DNA from: an uncultured Prevotellaceae bacterium
GTDB taxonomy: Bacteria; Bacteroidota; Bacteroidia; Bacteroidales; Bacteroidaceae
Reading direction: 5' to 3'
Assembly: GCA_900315105.1 (NCBI GenBank)
Contig: OMXX01000113.1
Span: forward strand, 1 to 13,460
DNA: 13,460 nucleotides
This document shows positions 6,779 through 13,460 of the stretch, in pieces. Every line of letters begins with the position of its first letter. The stretch's first letter is position 1. The translations under genes were made by a program, and so were the position numbers. The notes under the pieces were generated by a model. That model searched no databases, had not been told where the DNA came from, and saw only the letters and a program-made list of their open reading frames with translations.

Positions 6779-7400
6779 CTAAGTACATGACAAAAAAACA
6801 AACGCATTGATATTAGGTGGTCTGAATGGATAGAGGAGAACGTCAGCGATGAAGTTCTGACCGTACTTGACAAGGCTGATAGCACGCCTCCCGTTGTTGA
6901 GAACCCTAACAGCCTTGACCTTGATGTTGGCTGCAAAACAAACACAGTAGGCCAAGGTAAAGGCAATAATGACAACCACGAAGAGTTGCTCGATACGATT
7001 TATATGAGCCACATGCGTGTCCTCGATATTGAACTCGCCGGATTTCAGGCCTTTGAACATGGTCTCGGCAGTCCATTTTTCCTTTTAGGCAGGGAATGCT
7101 TCTTCCGGTCGGCAGAAAGAAACGAGGTTCTGCGGCTCAGGCTTTCCGGCCTTGTCTTTGATAACGTCTCCGGACAAATAGCAGAGTTCACCACAGACAC
7201 TGTGTATACAATGCAGGACGCATTCTTCCCCGTGTTTGAGATTGGCGAAGACATACTGAGCCCGTATCTTTCTTCCTCTTCTGGGATCTTCCGCCCAGAA
7301 GTTGTCAAGGATGCGGATATGGTACTGTATAGCGTTTTCGTTGAGCCAACCGAACCATTCTACCGACGCACTCACGGTCTGCTACCAGATGCTTGATACT
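6779..7400 (-). pseudogene. IS4-family transposase remnant, C-terminal half
   Basis: Read on the minus strand, it has VADREC near 7375-7365 (matching the second catalytic Asp region, VADREF in relatives), then EWFGWLNENAI and a long conserved stretch to PQNLVSFCRPEE. Next come KEKWTAETMFKGLK, with the catalytic Glu and Lys of the YREK motif, and the C-terminus FNIEDTH to NAFVFLSCT, with stop TAG at 6779-6781. Two lesions are visible. About two bases are missing near 7363, where relatives read GREW, which shifts the frame. A TAA at 7085-7087 sits exactly where the Tyr of the YREK signature is expected. The N-terminal half is absent, replaced by IS21-family DNA; the junction lies somewhere near 7390-7430 and I cannot place it exactly. 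It lies convergent to and just downstream of lanC. Confidence 0.75.
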
Positions 7401-7581
7401 GTCCCGACCGACCATATCTGCCATGATATACATTTCATCCAGTTGGTACTTGAGCTTGTCATACAGATCCAACTGCTCTTCCGTTATTTCACCCTTCACA
7501 TAACTGCGGCAGAATGCGACGTCTGCCTCTTTCAGATCGTCAACAGCCTTGAGGAGTGCATCATATTCATATTTTTTTCAT
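7396..7581 (-). pseudogene. Small ORF directly after istB, out of frame by one base at its A7 run
   Basis: An ATG at 7581-7579 overlaps the istB stop codon as ATGA and is followed by a run of seven A. As written it reads ATG AAA AAA ATA TGA and stops. With one A fewer it would read MKKYEYDALLKAVDDLKEAD, continuing through EITEEQLDLYDKLKYQLDEMYIMAD to about 7400 with no stop, as a plausible acidic helical protein of about 60 residues. An internal ATG at 7499 could start a shorter form. It may be an accessory gene of the IS21-family element. Its 3' limit is unclear because the frame runs on into IS4 transposase sequence. No function is recognised. Confidence 0.4.
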
Positions 7582-8360
7582 TTCTCTGTCTGATTTCTTG
7601 TTTGCATTGATTTGTTTTCAAATATTGTTTTCCGGTGCTTCATTCGGTAACTGTCGCCTGACAATTGAATGAGTTCGCATTTGTATAGCAGCCGGTCGAG
7701 CAAGGCGGCCCCAAGCACCTCATCGGGGAGAGTCCTGGCCCATTCCACGGGAGATTTGTTTGTCGTGATTATGAACGATGTCGTTTCATATACGGAGTTT
7801 ATGAAGGCGAACAGCAGGTTTCCTTCATCTCTGTCAACCGTTACGTTCATGATATCGTCTATCACTATGACTTGGGCCTCTGTCAAGGTCTTGTACTCCT
7901 TTTTCGCAACGGATGATATGTCTTTTCTCTTGATGGTCGCGATGATGCTCTCCATCGACCGGAAGATGCCACGGTATCCGTGCCTGATGGCATCGTAACA
8001 TAGGCCCGCTGCGATGAAGGTCTTTCCGACACCACTGGGACCGGCGAACAGGATGTTGTAGCAGTCCTCCAGCCAGTGCAGTTCGCGCAGCTGCTTAAGT
8101 TGGACGAGACTGAGACCGTTTGAGATGCTCTGGTCATACAGGTCCAGGTTATGTTCTACAGGCAATTTCGCAAGCCTCATCCGTATCACGACCTGTTTCT
8201 CGTCTCTTCCATCTATTTCAGTCTGGAGCACTTCGGAGAGAAAGTCATCATAACTGGGGGTATTGCGTTGTGCCTTCAAGAGTACGTCTGGGACATTTGT
8301 CGTCAGGGAAGACAATCTGAGCCTCCGTGCCTGACTGCGTATGATATCTATCTTTTCCAT
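7578..8360 (-). CDS. istB: IstB-like ATP-binding transposition helper (outer IS21 copy)
   Basis: The 260-residue AAA+ helper protein assists IstA in IS21-family transposition by DNA binding and ATP-dependent target selection. Walker A is GPSGVGKT (107-114) and Walker B is VIVIDDIM (164-171). The N-terminal helical domain (SQARRLRLSSLT) and the C-terminal LLDRLLYKCELIQLSGDSYR are typical of IstB. The gene is intact. ATG 8360 lies two bases after the natural istA stop codon (8364-8362), which is the usual tight istA-istB spacing. Confidence 0.9.
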   Translation of the reverse strand: MEKIDIIRSQARRLRLSSLTTNVPDVLLKAQRNTPSYDDFLSEVLQTEIDGRDEKQVVIRMRLAKLPVEHNLDLYDQSISNGLSLVQLKQLRELHWLEDCYNILFAGPSGVGKTFIAAGLCYDAIRHGYRGIFRSMESIIATIKRKDISSVAKKEYKTLTEAQVIVIDDIMNVTVDRDEGNLLFAFINSVYETTSFIITTNKSPVEWARTLPDEVLGAALLDRLLYKCELIQLSGDSYRMKHRKTIFENKSMQTRNQTEK

Positions 8361-8361
8361 A

Positions 8362-9593
8362 TCATGACGTCGCCGTTACTCCTTCATATACCGACAGATT
8401 CGATGTCGCAGGCTTGAAGTTGGCTATCGCCCTCGTTCGCTCGTCTCCCGCAGGCTTGTAGTCAACGGCCAGCTTGCCTGCTTTTTGGACAGGTGTTTCT
8501 GTGCTGCCCTATTGCAGCCTTGAAGTCATTGGCGCTGAACAGACAGCATCTCACGCAGCAGTCAAGAGCCCTGTCTATGTCCTGCTGCTCACGACCGGTG
8601 CAGGCGTTCGATATCGCTATCCGTTGGTCGCGCATATATCTCCCGTAGTGGTCCCGGACACGGGAGAGGCACATCGTCGCCAGGTCCTTGTCGCTGAACA
8701 ACTCGATCACTTTCTCCGAAAGGACGCTAATCTTTATCGATGTGTCCCGCTTGTGGTTGTCACTGGTGACGGTTATGCCGCGTCCCGCAGGCATTATCTG
8801 CCTGGCAATCTCCACTCCGGACATGCTGCTGCTGATGATGAGGGTGGCCCCTTTTTCCTCAAGACGCACCTTGGTGTCCTTGCCCTTGTAGGTGCCGATG
8901 GGAGCCAAATATATGTTTCCCTTGTAGCGCACGCAGTTGGTTTTCAGAACGGTATGCCCAGCATCCTCCTTCGGCAGGAGAACTGCCACATACGGAAGAA
9001 AGTCCTTGCACTCCCGACACCATTCCTCGAACGGTATCTTGCATGTGGTGGCGTGCACCATTGCGTTGCCGGTGCGTTTCAGCCAGGCCTCGGCCTGCTC
9101 CTGAAGCGTCTCAAGGTCAGTATAAGGTCTGTTCGTCAGGAAATTCTGCTTCACGTACTTCACGCAGTTCTCCACCTTGCCTTTCGACTCCGGATCCGCA
9201 GGACGACAGAATACCGGCCTGAACGGACGGCTCCGGACATAAGTGTCGAACACCTGCGTCATTATGTAGTCGCCGATGTTCTCGTCCCACAGGAACACCG
9301 CGTCCTGATCGTAGATGATTTCCTTGGGGATGCCGTGAAAGTACTCGAACGCCTTTTCGTGGGCTCGCACGGCTGTCTCGAAAGTGAAGGGATGGTCCTG
9401 GAACCAGATGTACTTGTAACGGCTTCTGCAAAGCAACATTGCCATGAAGTACACCTTCTGGTCCGTTCCGTCGCCTTTCCTCAGTTTCTTCTGGCCGAAG
9501 TCAACCTGTGCGTATTGCCCTGAGGGACTTTCCGGAAGCACATGATAGTCTCGCTCAGTAATTGACACTTTGGGAATACTAGCGATGCGTTAA
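8362..9593 (-). pseudogene. istA: IstA transposase, N-terminus lost and C-terminus frameshifted (outer IS21 copy)
   Basis: The longest open frame, GTG 9568 to 8462, holds the integrase-like core. Counting from that GTG, Asp23 lies in YAQVDFG, Asp89 in YDQDAVF and Glu133 in KGKVEN. The usual N-terminal helix-turn-helix region is absent: upstream homology (SIPK) stops by about 9590 and a TAA follows. Near the 3' end, homology leaves this frame at a GGG run (8509-8507 on the minus strand). It resumes one base on as KLAVDYKPAGDERTRAIANF and ends at TGA 8364-8362, just before istB. Dropping one G restores the natural C-terminus. The product as written would end in a wrong tail and would not bind its ends. 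Confidence 0.8.
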
Positions 9594-9602
9594 ATCCGCA
9601 TC

Positions 9603-9798
9603 ATAATTATATAAGTTATTAATATTTAATGTTTTACTAACGTTTTTGCTTGTTCACGATTTGAATCGCTTTCCGATGCGATAAATCGATTCGACGTCGT
9701 TGCAAGTCATTAACTACAAATTATTTAAATAGTTCTTTGACATTTCACGATTTGAAGTGAGCGTTTGGCTAAATTTGTGGCTGTAACCAGCCCGAATT
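9603..9798 (+). promoter_or_regulatory. Upstream region of the IS4-family transposase gene
   Basis: There is no gene here. The AT-rich stretch holds an exact 13-bp direct repeat, TTCACGATTTGAA, at 9653-9665 and 9744-9756. A TAAATTTG at 9770-9777 fits the Bacteroides -7 consensus TAnnTTTG and lies 21 bases before the transposase ATG. A TTTG at the normal 19-21 base spacing was not found; the nearest, at 9751-9754, leaves only 15. The promoter call is therefore weak. Confidence 0.35.
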
Positions 9799-10196
9799 AT
9801 GAACAAAGGCCAATATGTCTTCGCCCAAGTGATGACGTACTTCCCCAGGTGGGTCTTTGAAGGAGCCGTTCAAAAGTACAACGGCGACTATCATGCGAAG
9901 AACCTTAACAGCTACAGTCATTGTCTACACCTTATTTTTGGCCAGATGGCCGGATGTAAATCACTGAAAGACATCTCTTTAGTTCTTAAGTCCATCAAAA
10001 AGTCGGTCTATCATCTCGGCATTCCCGTGGCGGTTGACCCCTCATCCTTGTCCAAGGCGAACGAGAACAGGGACTACAGAATCTTCGAGGAACTCGGCAT
10101 GTGGCTCATCAGAAAGGTTCGTCCGATGTACGCCAAGGCAGACATCCCGGATGTTTACCTTCCCGGCTGGGAGATCTTCGCAATCGACTCTACGAC
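9799..10196 (+). pseudogene. IS4-family transposase, 5' part (split by IS21 insertion)
   Basis: MNKGQYVFAQVMTYFPRWVF at the start is a common N-terminus of Bacteroidota IS4-family transposases. The frame runs through HCLHLIFGQMAGCKSLKDIS and DPSSLSKANENRDYRIFEEL to AIDSTT, where Asp130 is the first catalytic Asp. It is broken after codon 132 by the IS21 element starting at 10197. Joining 9799-10196 to 12679-13453 restores one 391-codon frame including the stop, with a single internal TGA, so this is the 5' exon-like half of one gene. The frame as present runs on into IS DNA and ends at 10300-10302. Confidence 0.85.
10191..10196. repeat. Target-site duplication, left copy (TACGAC)
   Basis: TACGAC here is repeated at 12673-12678, exactly flanking the TGTG...CACA element. 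Removing the element and one copy restores the IS4 transposase reading frame as ...D-S-T-T-I-P-C-S.., which confirms the boundary. Confidence 0.85.
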
Positions 10197-10200
10197 TGTG

Positions 10201-10322
10201 AAATATTTTCCAAGCTGCCCCCCTGCAATTATCATCCTGACCCCCTATTCTCACGATATTGACCCCGTGATAGAAGAGTGTCCTCGGGGGTCAATATGGT
10301 AATAATTACGAAGCTGCCCCCG
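10201..10322. repeat. Left-end iterated repeats of the inner IS21 element
   Basis: Successive units end in C-runs at 10218-10223 (CTGCCCCCC), 10238-10245 (TGACCCCC) and 10261-10266 (GACCCC). An inverted unit, GGGGGTCAATAT, lies at 10286-10297 and can pair with ATATTGACCCC at 10256-10266. AAGCTGCCCCC occurs twice, at 10212-10222 and 10311-10321. Multiple terminal repeats of this sort are known transposase-binding sites in IS21-family elements. The unit boundaries are my reading. Confidence 0.7.
10246..10266 (+). repeat. 21-bp perfect inverted repeat, left copy
   Basis: The sequence starts TATTCTCACG and ends TTGACCCC. Its exact reverse complement is at 12648-12668, close to the right terminus. 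On the right it lies four bases from the end, on the left 49 bases in, so the left end carries additional outer units. Confidence 0.85.
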
Positions 10323-10386
10323 GGCTTTCAGAGATCCAATTCCAGCTTGTTTGCTATGTTTGAGAGAATCTCAAACACAAACAGAC

Positions 10387-11817
10387 ATGGCAGGAAAACG
10401 AATCGAAATGAAAAATGTTCATTCAATTGTACTGATGCTCAGCCAGGGGTATGGGACGAAGCATATCTCTGCATCGCTGGGTTGTGCCCGCAATACGGTA
10501 AAAGCGTACCGGGCGATCATAGCATCCAAGGGAGTGTCCTACGAAGCGTTGTTGTCCAGTCCGGAGGAAGAGCTTGAACGGTTCTTCGTTTCCAAGAAGC
10601 CTGAGGAAGACGACCGCATGAGCACTCTCGAAGACGCCTTCAAGAATGCCGACGGCGAGTTGGGAAAGGTTGGCGTAACCAAGTTCCTGTTATGGAATGA
10701 ATACCGGCTTTCGAATCCGGACGGATACAGTTATCCTCAGTTCTGCAAGCTATATAGGGAACGGGCTGAGACCGTGGATGTTACCATGCACGTGGAACAC
10801 AAACCCGGCGACAAGCTGTATATCGATTACACGGGGAAGAAGATCCCATAGGTAGACAGAGCCACGGGCGAAGTAAAGGAAGCGGAAGTCTTGCTCACGA
10901 CCTTAGGCCACAGCGAATACGCTTATGTCGAAGCCGGCCCGAGCCAGTCTCAGGAGTGCTTTGCGGAGAGTCTGCGGCATCACTACGATACCGTAGTGCT
11001 GCCGGCAAGGGTGCGCCACCCAAAGGACAAATCGCTGGTTGAACGGCACGTGCGAATGGTCTACCAGCAAATCTTTACGCCGCTGAGGAATATGACCTTC
11101 TTCTCCATCGAGGAGATAAACGCTGCCATTAGAGAGCCGCTGCGGCAACTTAACGAGCGTCACTTCCAGGGACGTCCCTATAGCCGCAAGGACCTGTTTG
11201 AGGAAGAGGCAGCCTATCTCAAGCCCCTGCCCGAGCGTCCGTTTGAGATCATGCGGTCCAGGATGGGCACAGTCATGAAGAACTGCCACGTGCAGTTGAC
11301 GGAGGACTGCCATTGCTACAGCGTTCCTTTCCGTTATATCGGAGAGAAGGTTAAGATATCCTACAATAGCCATGAAGTACGAATATACCTGAAGGGCTCC
11401 CAGATAGCGTATCATCTGCGCGACTACGCAATGTTCAAGTACACTACCGTCCCTGATCATCTGCCATCCACCCATCGCGCTTACAGTGAATGGAATGGCG
11501 ACAAGTTCATAAAGATGGCCGCGGAAATATCCGTAGACGTGAAGGCATACATCGAGATGATACTGGCCAGGAAGGAGTATCCGGAGCAGCTTTACAAATC
11601 GTGCATGGGTGTCCTCGCGCTTGGCAAACGCCATGGCAACGACCGATTAATTGACGCATGCCGGCTCGGCCTGAAAGTAGGCGCCGTAAACTACACCTTC
11701 ATCAAGAACGCCTTGAATAATTGGACGGAGCGACTCTGGATGGAGGACGCCGTAGGAACGGCCCTCCCTGAGCATGGCAACATCCGAGGAAATGACGAAA
11801 TCTTATCCAACAAATAA
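10387..11817 (+). pseudogene. istA: IstA transposase with amber codon and internal deletion (inner IS21 copy)
   Basis: MAGKRIEMKNVHSIVLMLSQ starts at ATG 10387 with an N-terminal helix-turn-helix (TKHISASLGCARNTVKAY). The first catalytic Asp is residue 147 in YIDYTGKK. Codon 155 is TAG (10849-10851), yet homology continues in the same frame as VDRATGE, so this is a point nonsense mutation. Further on, SQSQECFAESLR runs directly into HHYDTVVLPARVRHPKD. Relatives have several dozen residues between these blocks, including the second catalytic Asp (a PDN motif); that motif is absent here. The catalytic Glu in KDKSLVE and the C-terminal domain remain, to TAA 11815-11817. The protein cannot be an active transposase even if the stop were read through. 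Confidence 0.82.
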
Positions 11818-11829
11818 ACATATCTCATT

Positions 11830-12555
11830 ATGAACCAATCAACACTCAACAAACTGAACCAGATGCACCTGTGGGGCATGGAAGCCACGCTTAAGGGCAT
11901 CCTGGGCAGCGTTCAGAACGACAAACCCACGGCTGACGAACTGGTTGAACTCCTTGTCCAGTCCGAATGGGAATACCGAGAGAACCAAAAGATAGAACGC
12001 TGCCTGAACAATGCAGCATTCCGTTATCAGGCTTTCATAGACGACATTGATTACAGTCCAGGAAGGAAACTTGACAAAAATCTCATCATGAGGCTCGCCG
12101 ATTGCTCATACATTGAGAGAGCCGAGAACGTCATTGTCACTGGAGCCACCGGCGTGGGTAAAAGCTACATCGCCACCGCTCTCGGACATCAAGCCTGCCT
12201 CAAAGGAAAGAAAGTCTTGTACAGGAATGCACAGAAGCTCTTCACTCAGCTTCGCATCTCTCGGGCAGACGGCTCTTACATCAAAGAAATGGCCAAGATT
12301 GAGAAAAAAGATGTCTTCATCATCGATGACTTCGGACTCGAGGTCCTGGATCACAAGACCAGTCTCATGCTCCTGGAAATATTGGAAGACAGAATTGGAA
12401 AGAAAACGACCATCGTCGCTTCTCAACTTCCATACGAAAAATGGTATGACGTAATCACAGAAAAAACCATCGCGGATGCGATAATGGATAGGCTCATAAA
12501 CTCATCACATAAAATTACTCTCCTTGGAGAGTCTATGAGAAAGAAAAAGCAATAA
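11830..12555 (+). CDS. istB: IstB-like ATP-binding transposition helper (inner IS21 copy)
   Basis: The 241-residue AAA+ ATPase has Walker A GATGVGKS (105-112), Walker B VFIIDDFG (162-169) and the typical IstB C-terminus MDRLINSSHKITLLGESMRKKK. It starts 12 bases after the istA stop. It appears intact and could in principle act with an IstA from a related element elsewhere. It belongs to a different IstB subgroup from the copy at 7578-8360: length, N-terminus and motif neighbours differ. Confidence 0.93.
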   Translation: MNQSTLNKLNQMHLWGMEATLKGILGSVQNDKPTADELVELLVQSEWEYRENQKIERCLNNAAFRYQAFIDDIDYSPGRKLDKNLIMRLADCSYIERAENVIVTGATGVGKSYIATALGHQACLKGKKVLYRNAQKLFTQLRISRADGSYIKEMAKIEKKDVFIIDDFGLEVLDHKTSLMLLEILEDRIGKKTTIVASQLPYEKWYDVITEKTIADAIMDRLINSSHKITLLGESMRKKKQ

Positions 12556-12574
12556 CTTTGTAACTACAACGCTG

Positions 12575-12594
12575 CCTGTTTGCTAGCAAACAGG
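12575..12594 (+). terminator. 20-bp perfect palindrome after istB
   Basis: CCTGTTTGCTAGCAAACAGG lies 19 bases after the istB stop codon and is a perfect inverted repeat. The RNA would fold into a hairpin, though there is no T-run after it, so an intrinsic terminator is uncertain. A second smaller hairpin, CCCTC-TTC-GAGGG, follows at 12616-12628. These may protect the element from outside transcription or bind transposase. Confidence 0.45.
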
Positions 12595-12623
12595 GACTGC
12601 TCTTTGAAAGCCCTGCCCTCTTC

Positions 12624-12672
12624 GAGGGGGGCAACATCATAAGAATGGGGGTCAATATCGTGAGAATACACA
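12624..12672. repeat. Right-end iterated repeats of the inner IS21 element
   Basis: Read inwards from 12672 on the minus strand: TGTG, then a unit starting TATTCTCACG and ending in a C-run, then ATTCTTATGATGTTGCCCCCC. The first unit is the exact counterpart of 10246-10266 on the left. The arrangement matches the multi-repeat ends of IS21-family elements. Confidence 0.7.
12648..12668 (-). repeat. 21-bp perfect inverted repeat, right copy
   Basis: This is the exact reverse complement of 10246-10266. It ends four bases short of the CACA terminus at 12672 and is the clearest proof that both ends belong to one element. Confidence 0.85.
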
Positions 12673-12678
12673 TACGAC
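12673..12678. repeat. Target-site duplication, right copy (TACGAC)
   Basis: This matches 10191-10196. The following bases AATCCC continue the interrupted Thr-Ile-Pro codons of the IS4 transposase. Confidence 0.85.
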
Positions 12679-13453
12679 AATCCCCTGCAGCGTAAAGCTG
12701 GCTGAATGGGCTCTTGGGAAGTATTCGAAAGGCGGTGTTAAGATGCATACGGTCTTGGACTTACGAGGAAGCATACCGGACACCATCTATGTCACAGACA
12801 GCAGGTGGCACGACAGCAACTTCCTGGATGTGTACGAACCCTACAAATGAGTCGTTTACACGATGGATAAAGCTTATATGGACCTCGAGGCGCTCTACAG
12901 GATGCATGTTAATCAGACTTACTTCGTTACGAGGGCGAAGGCTACGATGAAGTACGAGGTGGTGGACATCAACTACAACATCAATGACCTTGTGGGTATC
13001 ATTGGAGACCGGACCGTTCACCTTTCTGGCTACGTCAGCGAGAAGAAGTATCCGGAGGACTTGCGCATGGTAGAGTTCTATGATGCTGAGAAAGAAGAGG
13101 TTATTGCCTTCATGACCAACAACTTCGAACTTGGGCCGCTTGTCATTGTCAACATCTACCGCAACCGGTGGCAGATCGAGACGTTCTTCAGATGGATCAA
13201 GGGAAACCTGATGGTCAAGGCCCTTTGGGGATACTCCGAGAATGCAGTCAAGATCCATCTTTGGGTCGCAATCTGTTCATACTTGTTGCTCGCCTGGGTG
13301 AAAGCTGCACCCAAAAGCCCGCTGACCATCACGGAAGTCTCAAAAGTGGTTGAAGCATCGCTCCTTACCAAGAGGGATCTTAGAGAACTGTTGGATGTCC
13401 CAGACCCGCTCACTCAAAATCAGAATGTCAATGAACTTGAATTAAACTTATAA
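12679..13453 (+). pseudogene. IS4-family transposase, 3' part with one internal TGA
   Basis: This continues the gene begun at 9799: CSVKLAEWALGKYSKGGVKM, LDLRGSIPDTIYVTDSRWHD, then a TGA codon (12848-12850, codon 190 of the rejoined gene). In the same frame YTMDKAYMDLEALYRMH follows, holding the second catalytic Asp. The YREK signature Y-RN-R-WQI-E-TFFRWI-K is complete near 13158-13202 and supplies the catalytic Glu. The stop is TAA at 13451-13453. An open frame from ATG 12863 could make a C-terminal fragment of 196 residues with no first Asp. So the gene is broken twice: by the IS21 insertion and by the nonsense codon. Confidence 0.85.
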
Positions 13454-13460
13454 ACCAAAA

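Larger units (their letters stand above)
7396..9593 (-). mobile_element. IS21-family element, truncated and interrupted (outer copy)
   Basis: The istA-istB order on the minus strand identifies an IS21-family element. Its istB end abuts the IS4 remnant at 6779-7400. Its istA 5' end is cut where homology stops, at about 9590, and IS4-family DNA starts. The rest of istA should lie beyond the right edge if the IS4 element inserted cleanly. The exact left terminus is not resolved; TG dinucleotides near 7396-7420 are candidates only. There is no clear terminal repeat pair because one end is missing from the window. Confidence 0.55.
10197..12672 (+). mobile_element. IS21-family element inserted in the IS4 transposase gene (inner copy, 2476 bp)
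   Basis: The element begins TGTG and ends CACA, as expected for IS21-family TG...CA termini. It is flanked by a 6-bp direct duplication and holds istA and istB in order. Both ends carry iterated subterminal repeats of about 21-25 bases, each ending in a TGACCCC- or TGCCCC-like block. It differs in sequence from the outer IS21 copy, so it is a separate insertion. Because istA is broken it is probably non-autonomous. Confidence 0.88.
9584..13460 (+). mobile_element. IS4-family element, interrupted by an IS21 element (right end outside window)
   Basis: The element carries a transposase gene starting at 9799 and ending at 13453. The left boundary is taken where istA homology stops. A short inverted repeat there, GATGCG (9584-9589) and CGCATC (9597-9602), may belong to the end. 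The right terminus is not reached, so terminal repeats and the target duplication cannot be checked. The element points opposite to the outer IS21 copy it appears to have entered. Confidence 0.6.

Noticed and set aside
6727..6780. AGTAATA and TATTACT pair after lanC as a terminator
   Set aside because: The arms are short and AT-only with a loop of about 40 bases, and no T-run follows. A perfect GTAATATTAC at 6770-6779 is too short to weigh in such AT-rich DNA.
6986..7610. Plus-strand open frames of 136 and 102 codons
   Set aside because: They are shadows of the IS4 remnant and of the small ORF after istB, both read on the minus strand.
8474..9523. A 349-codon open frame on the plus strand
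   Set aside because: It is the antisense shadow of the istA core, whose catalytic motifs are clear on the minus strand. Its translation has no recognisable domain.
10201..10330. Short repeated C-rich blocks as a possible CRISPR-like array
   Set aside because: The units are imperfect, partly inverted and lack uniform spacers. They are the subterminal repeats of an IS21-family element with matching repeats at its other end.
10903..11634. A 243-codon open frame on the minus strand
   Set aside because: It is antisense to the inner istA, which has clear homology and a conserved C-terminal half on the plus strand.

Overview
The window looks like accessory DNA from a Bacteroidota chromosome, most likely Bacteroidales. 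The basis is the AT-rich intergenic DNA, the lack of strong Shine-Dalgarno sites, a GG-type leader typical of Bacteroidota natural-product precursors, and IS4- and IS21-family insertion sequences of the kind common in gut Bacteroidales. No rRNA, tRNA or CRISPR array is visible. The species cannot be fixed from the sequence.

Left part (1-6727): a class I lanthipeptide-type RiPP locus. Reading leftwards out of the window is the 5' end of a C39-peptidase ABC exporter (start at 970), which would trim the leader at its AG/GG-type site and export the product. Rightwards runs a tight operon: an 85-residue precursor (2077-2334); a BcrA/LanF-like ATPase (2321-3025, overlapping the precursor); a six-helix permease (3022-3729); a membrane-anchored erythromycin-esterase-like protein (3726-4895); a second ABC-2-type permease (4864-5532); and a LanC cyclase (5558-6727). 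Junctions overlap by 14, 4, 4 and 32 bases, then a 25-base gap precedes lanC. The core has six Cys residues, each with a Thr three or four residues upstream, so six consecutive small methyllanthionine rings can be drawn without overlap. No LanB dehydratase is in the window; it must lie left of position 1, elsewhere, or be lost. A deleted, frameshifted IS4-family remnant (about 1107-1860) sits between the exporter and the precursor.

Right part (about 6779-13460): a nested pile of insertion sequences. From left to right: the C-terminal half of a decayed IS4-family transposase (minus strand); an IS21-family element (minus strand; intact istB, istA lacking its N-terminus and frameshifted near the end); an IS4-family element (plus strand) that appears to have landed in that istA; and a second IS21-family element (10197-12672, plus strand) inserted in the IS4 transposase gene just after the codon for its first catalytic Asp, flanked by a 6-bp target duplication (TACGAC). 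The inner IS21 has an intact istB, but its istA carries an amber codon and seems to lack the segment with the second catalytic Asp. Every transposase gene seen here is broken, so the array is probably immobile unless helped in trans.

The most interesting material is the lanthipeptide system: the ring-ready precursor, the esterase-like enzyme between the two transporter permeases, and a LanC with Glu where the active-site Asp is expected.
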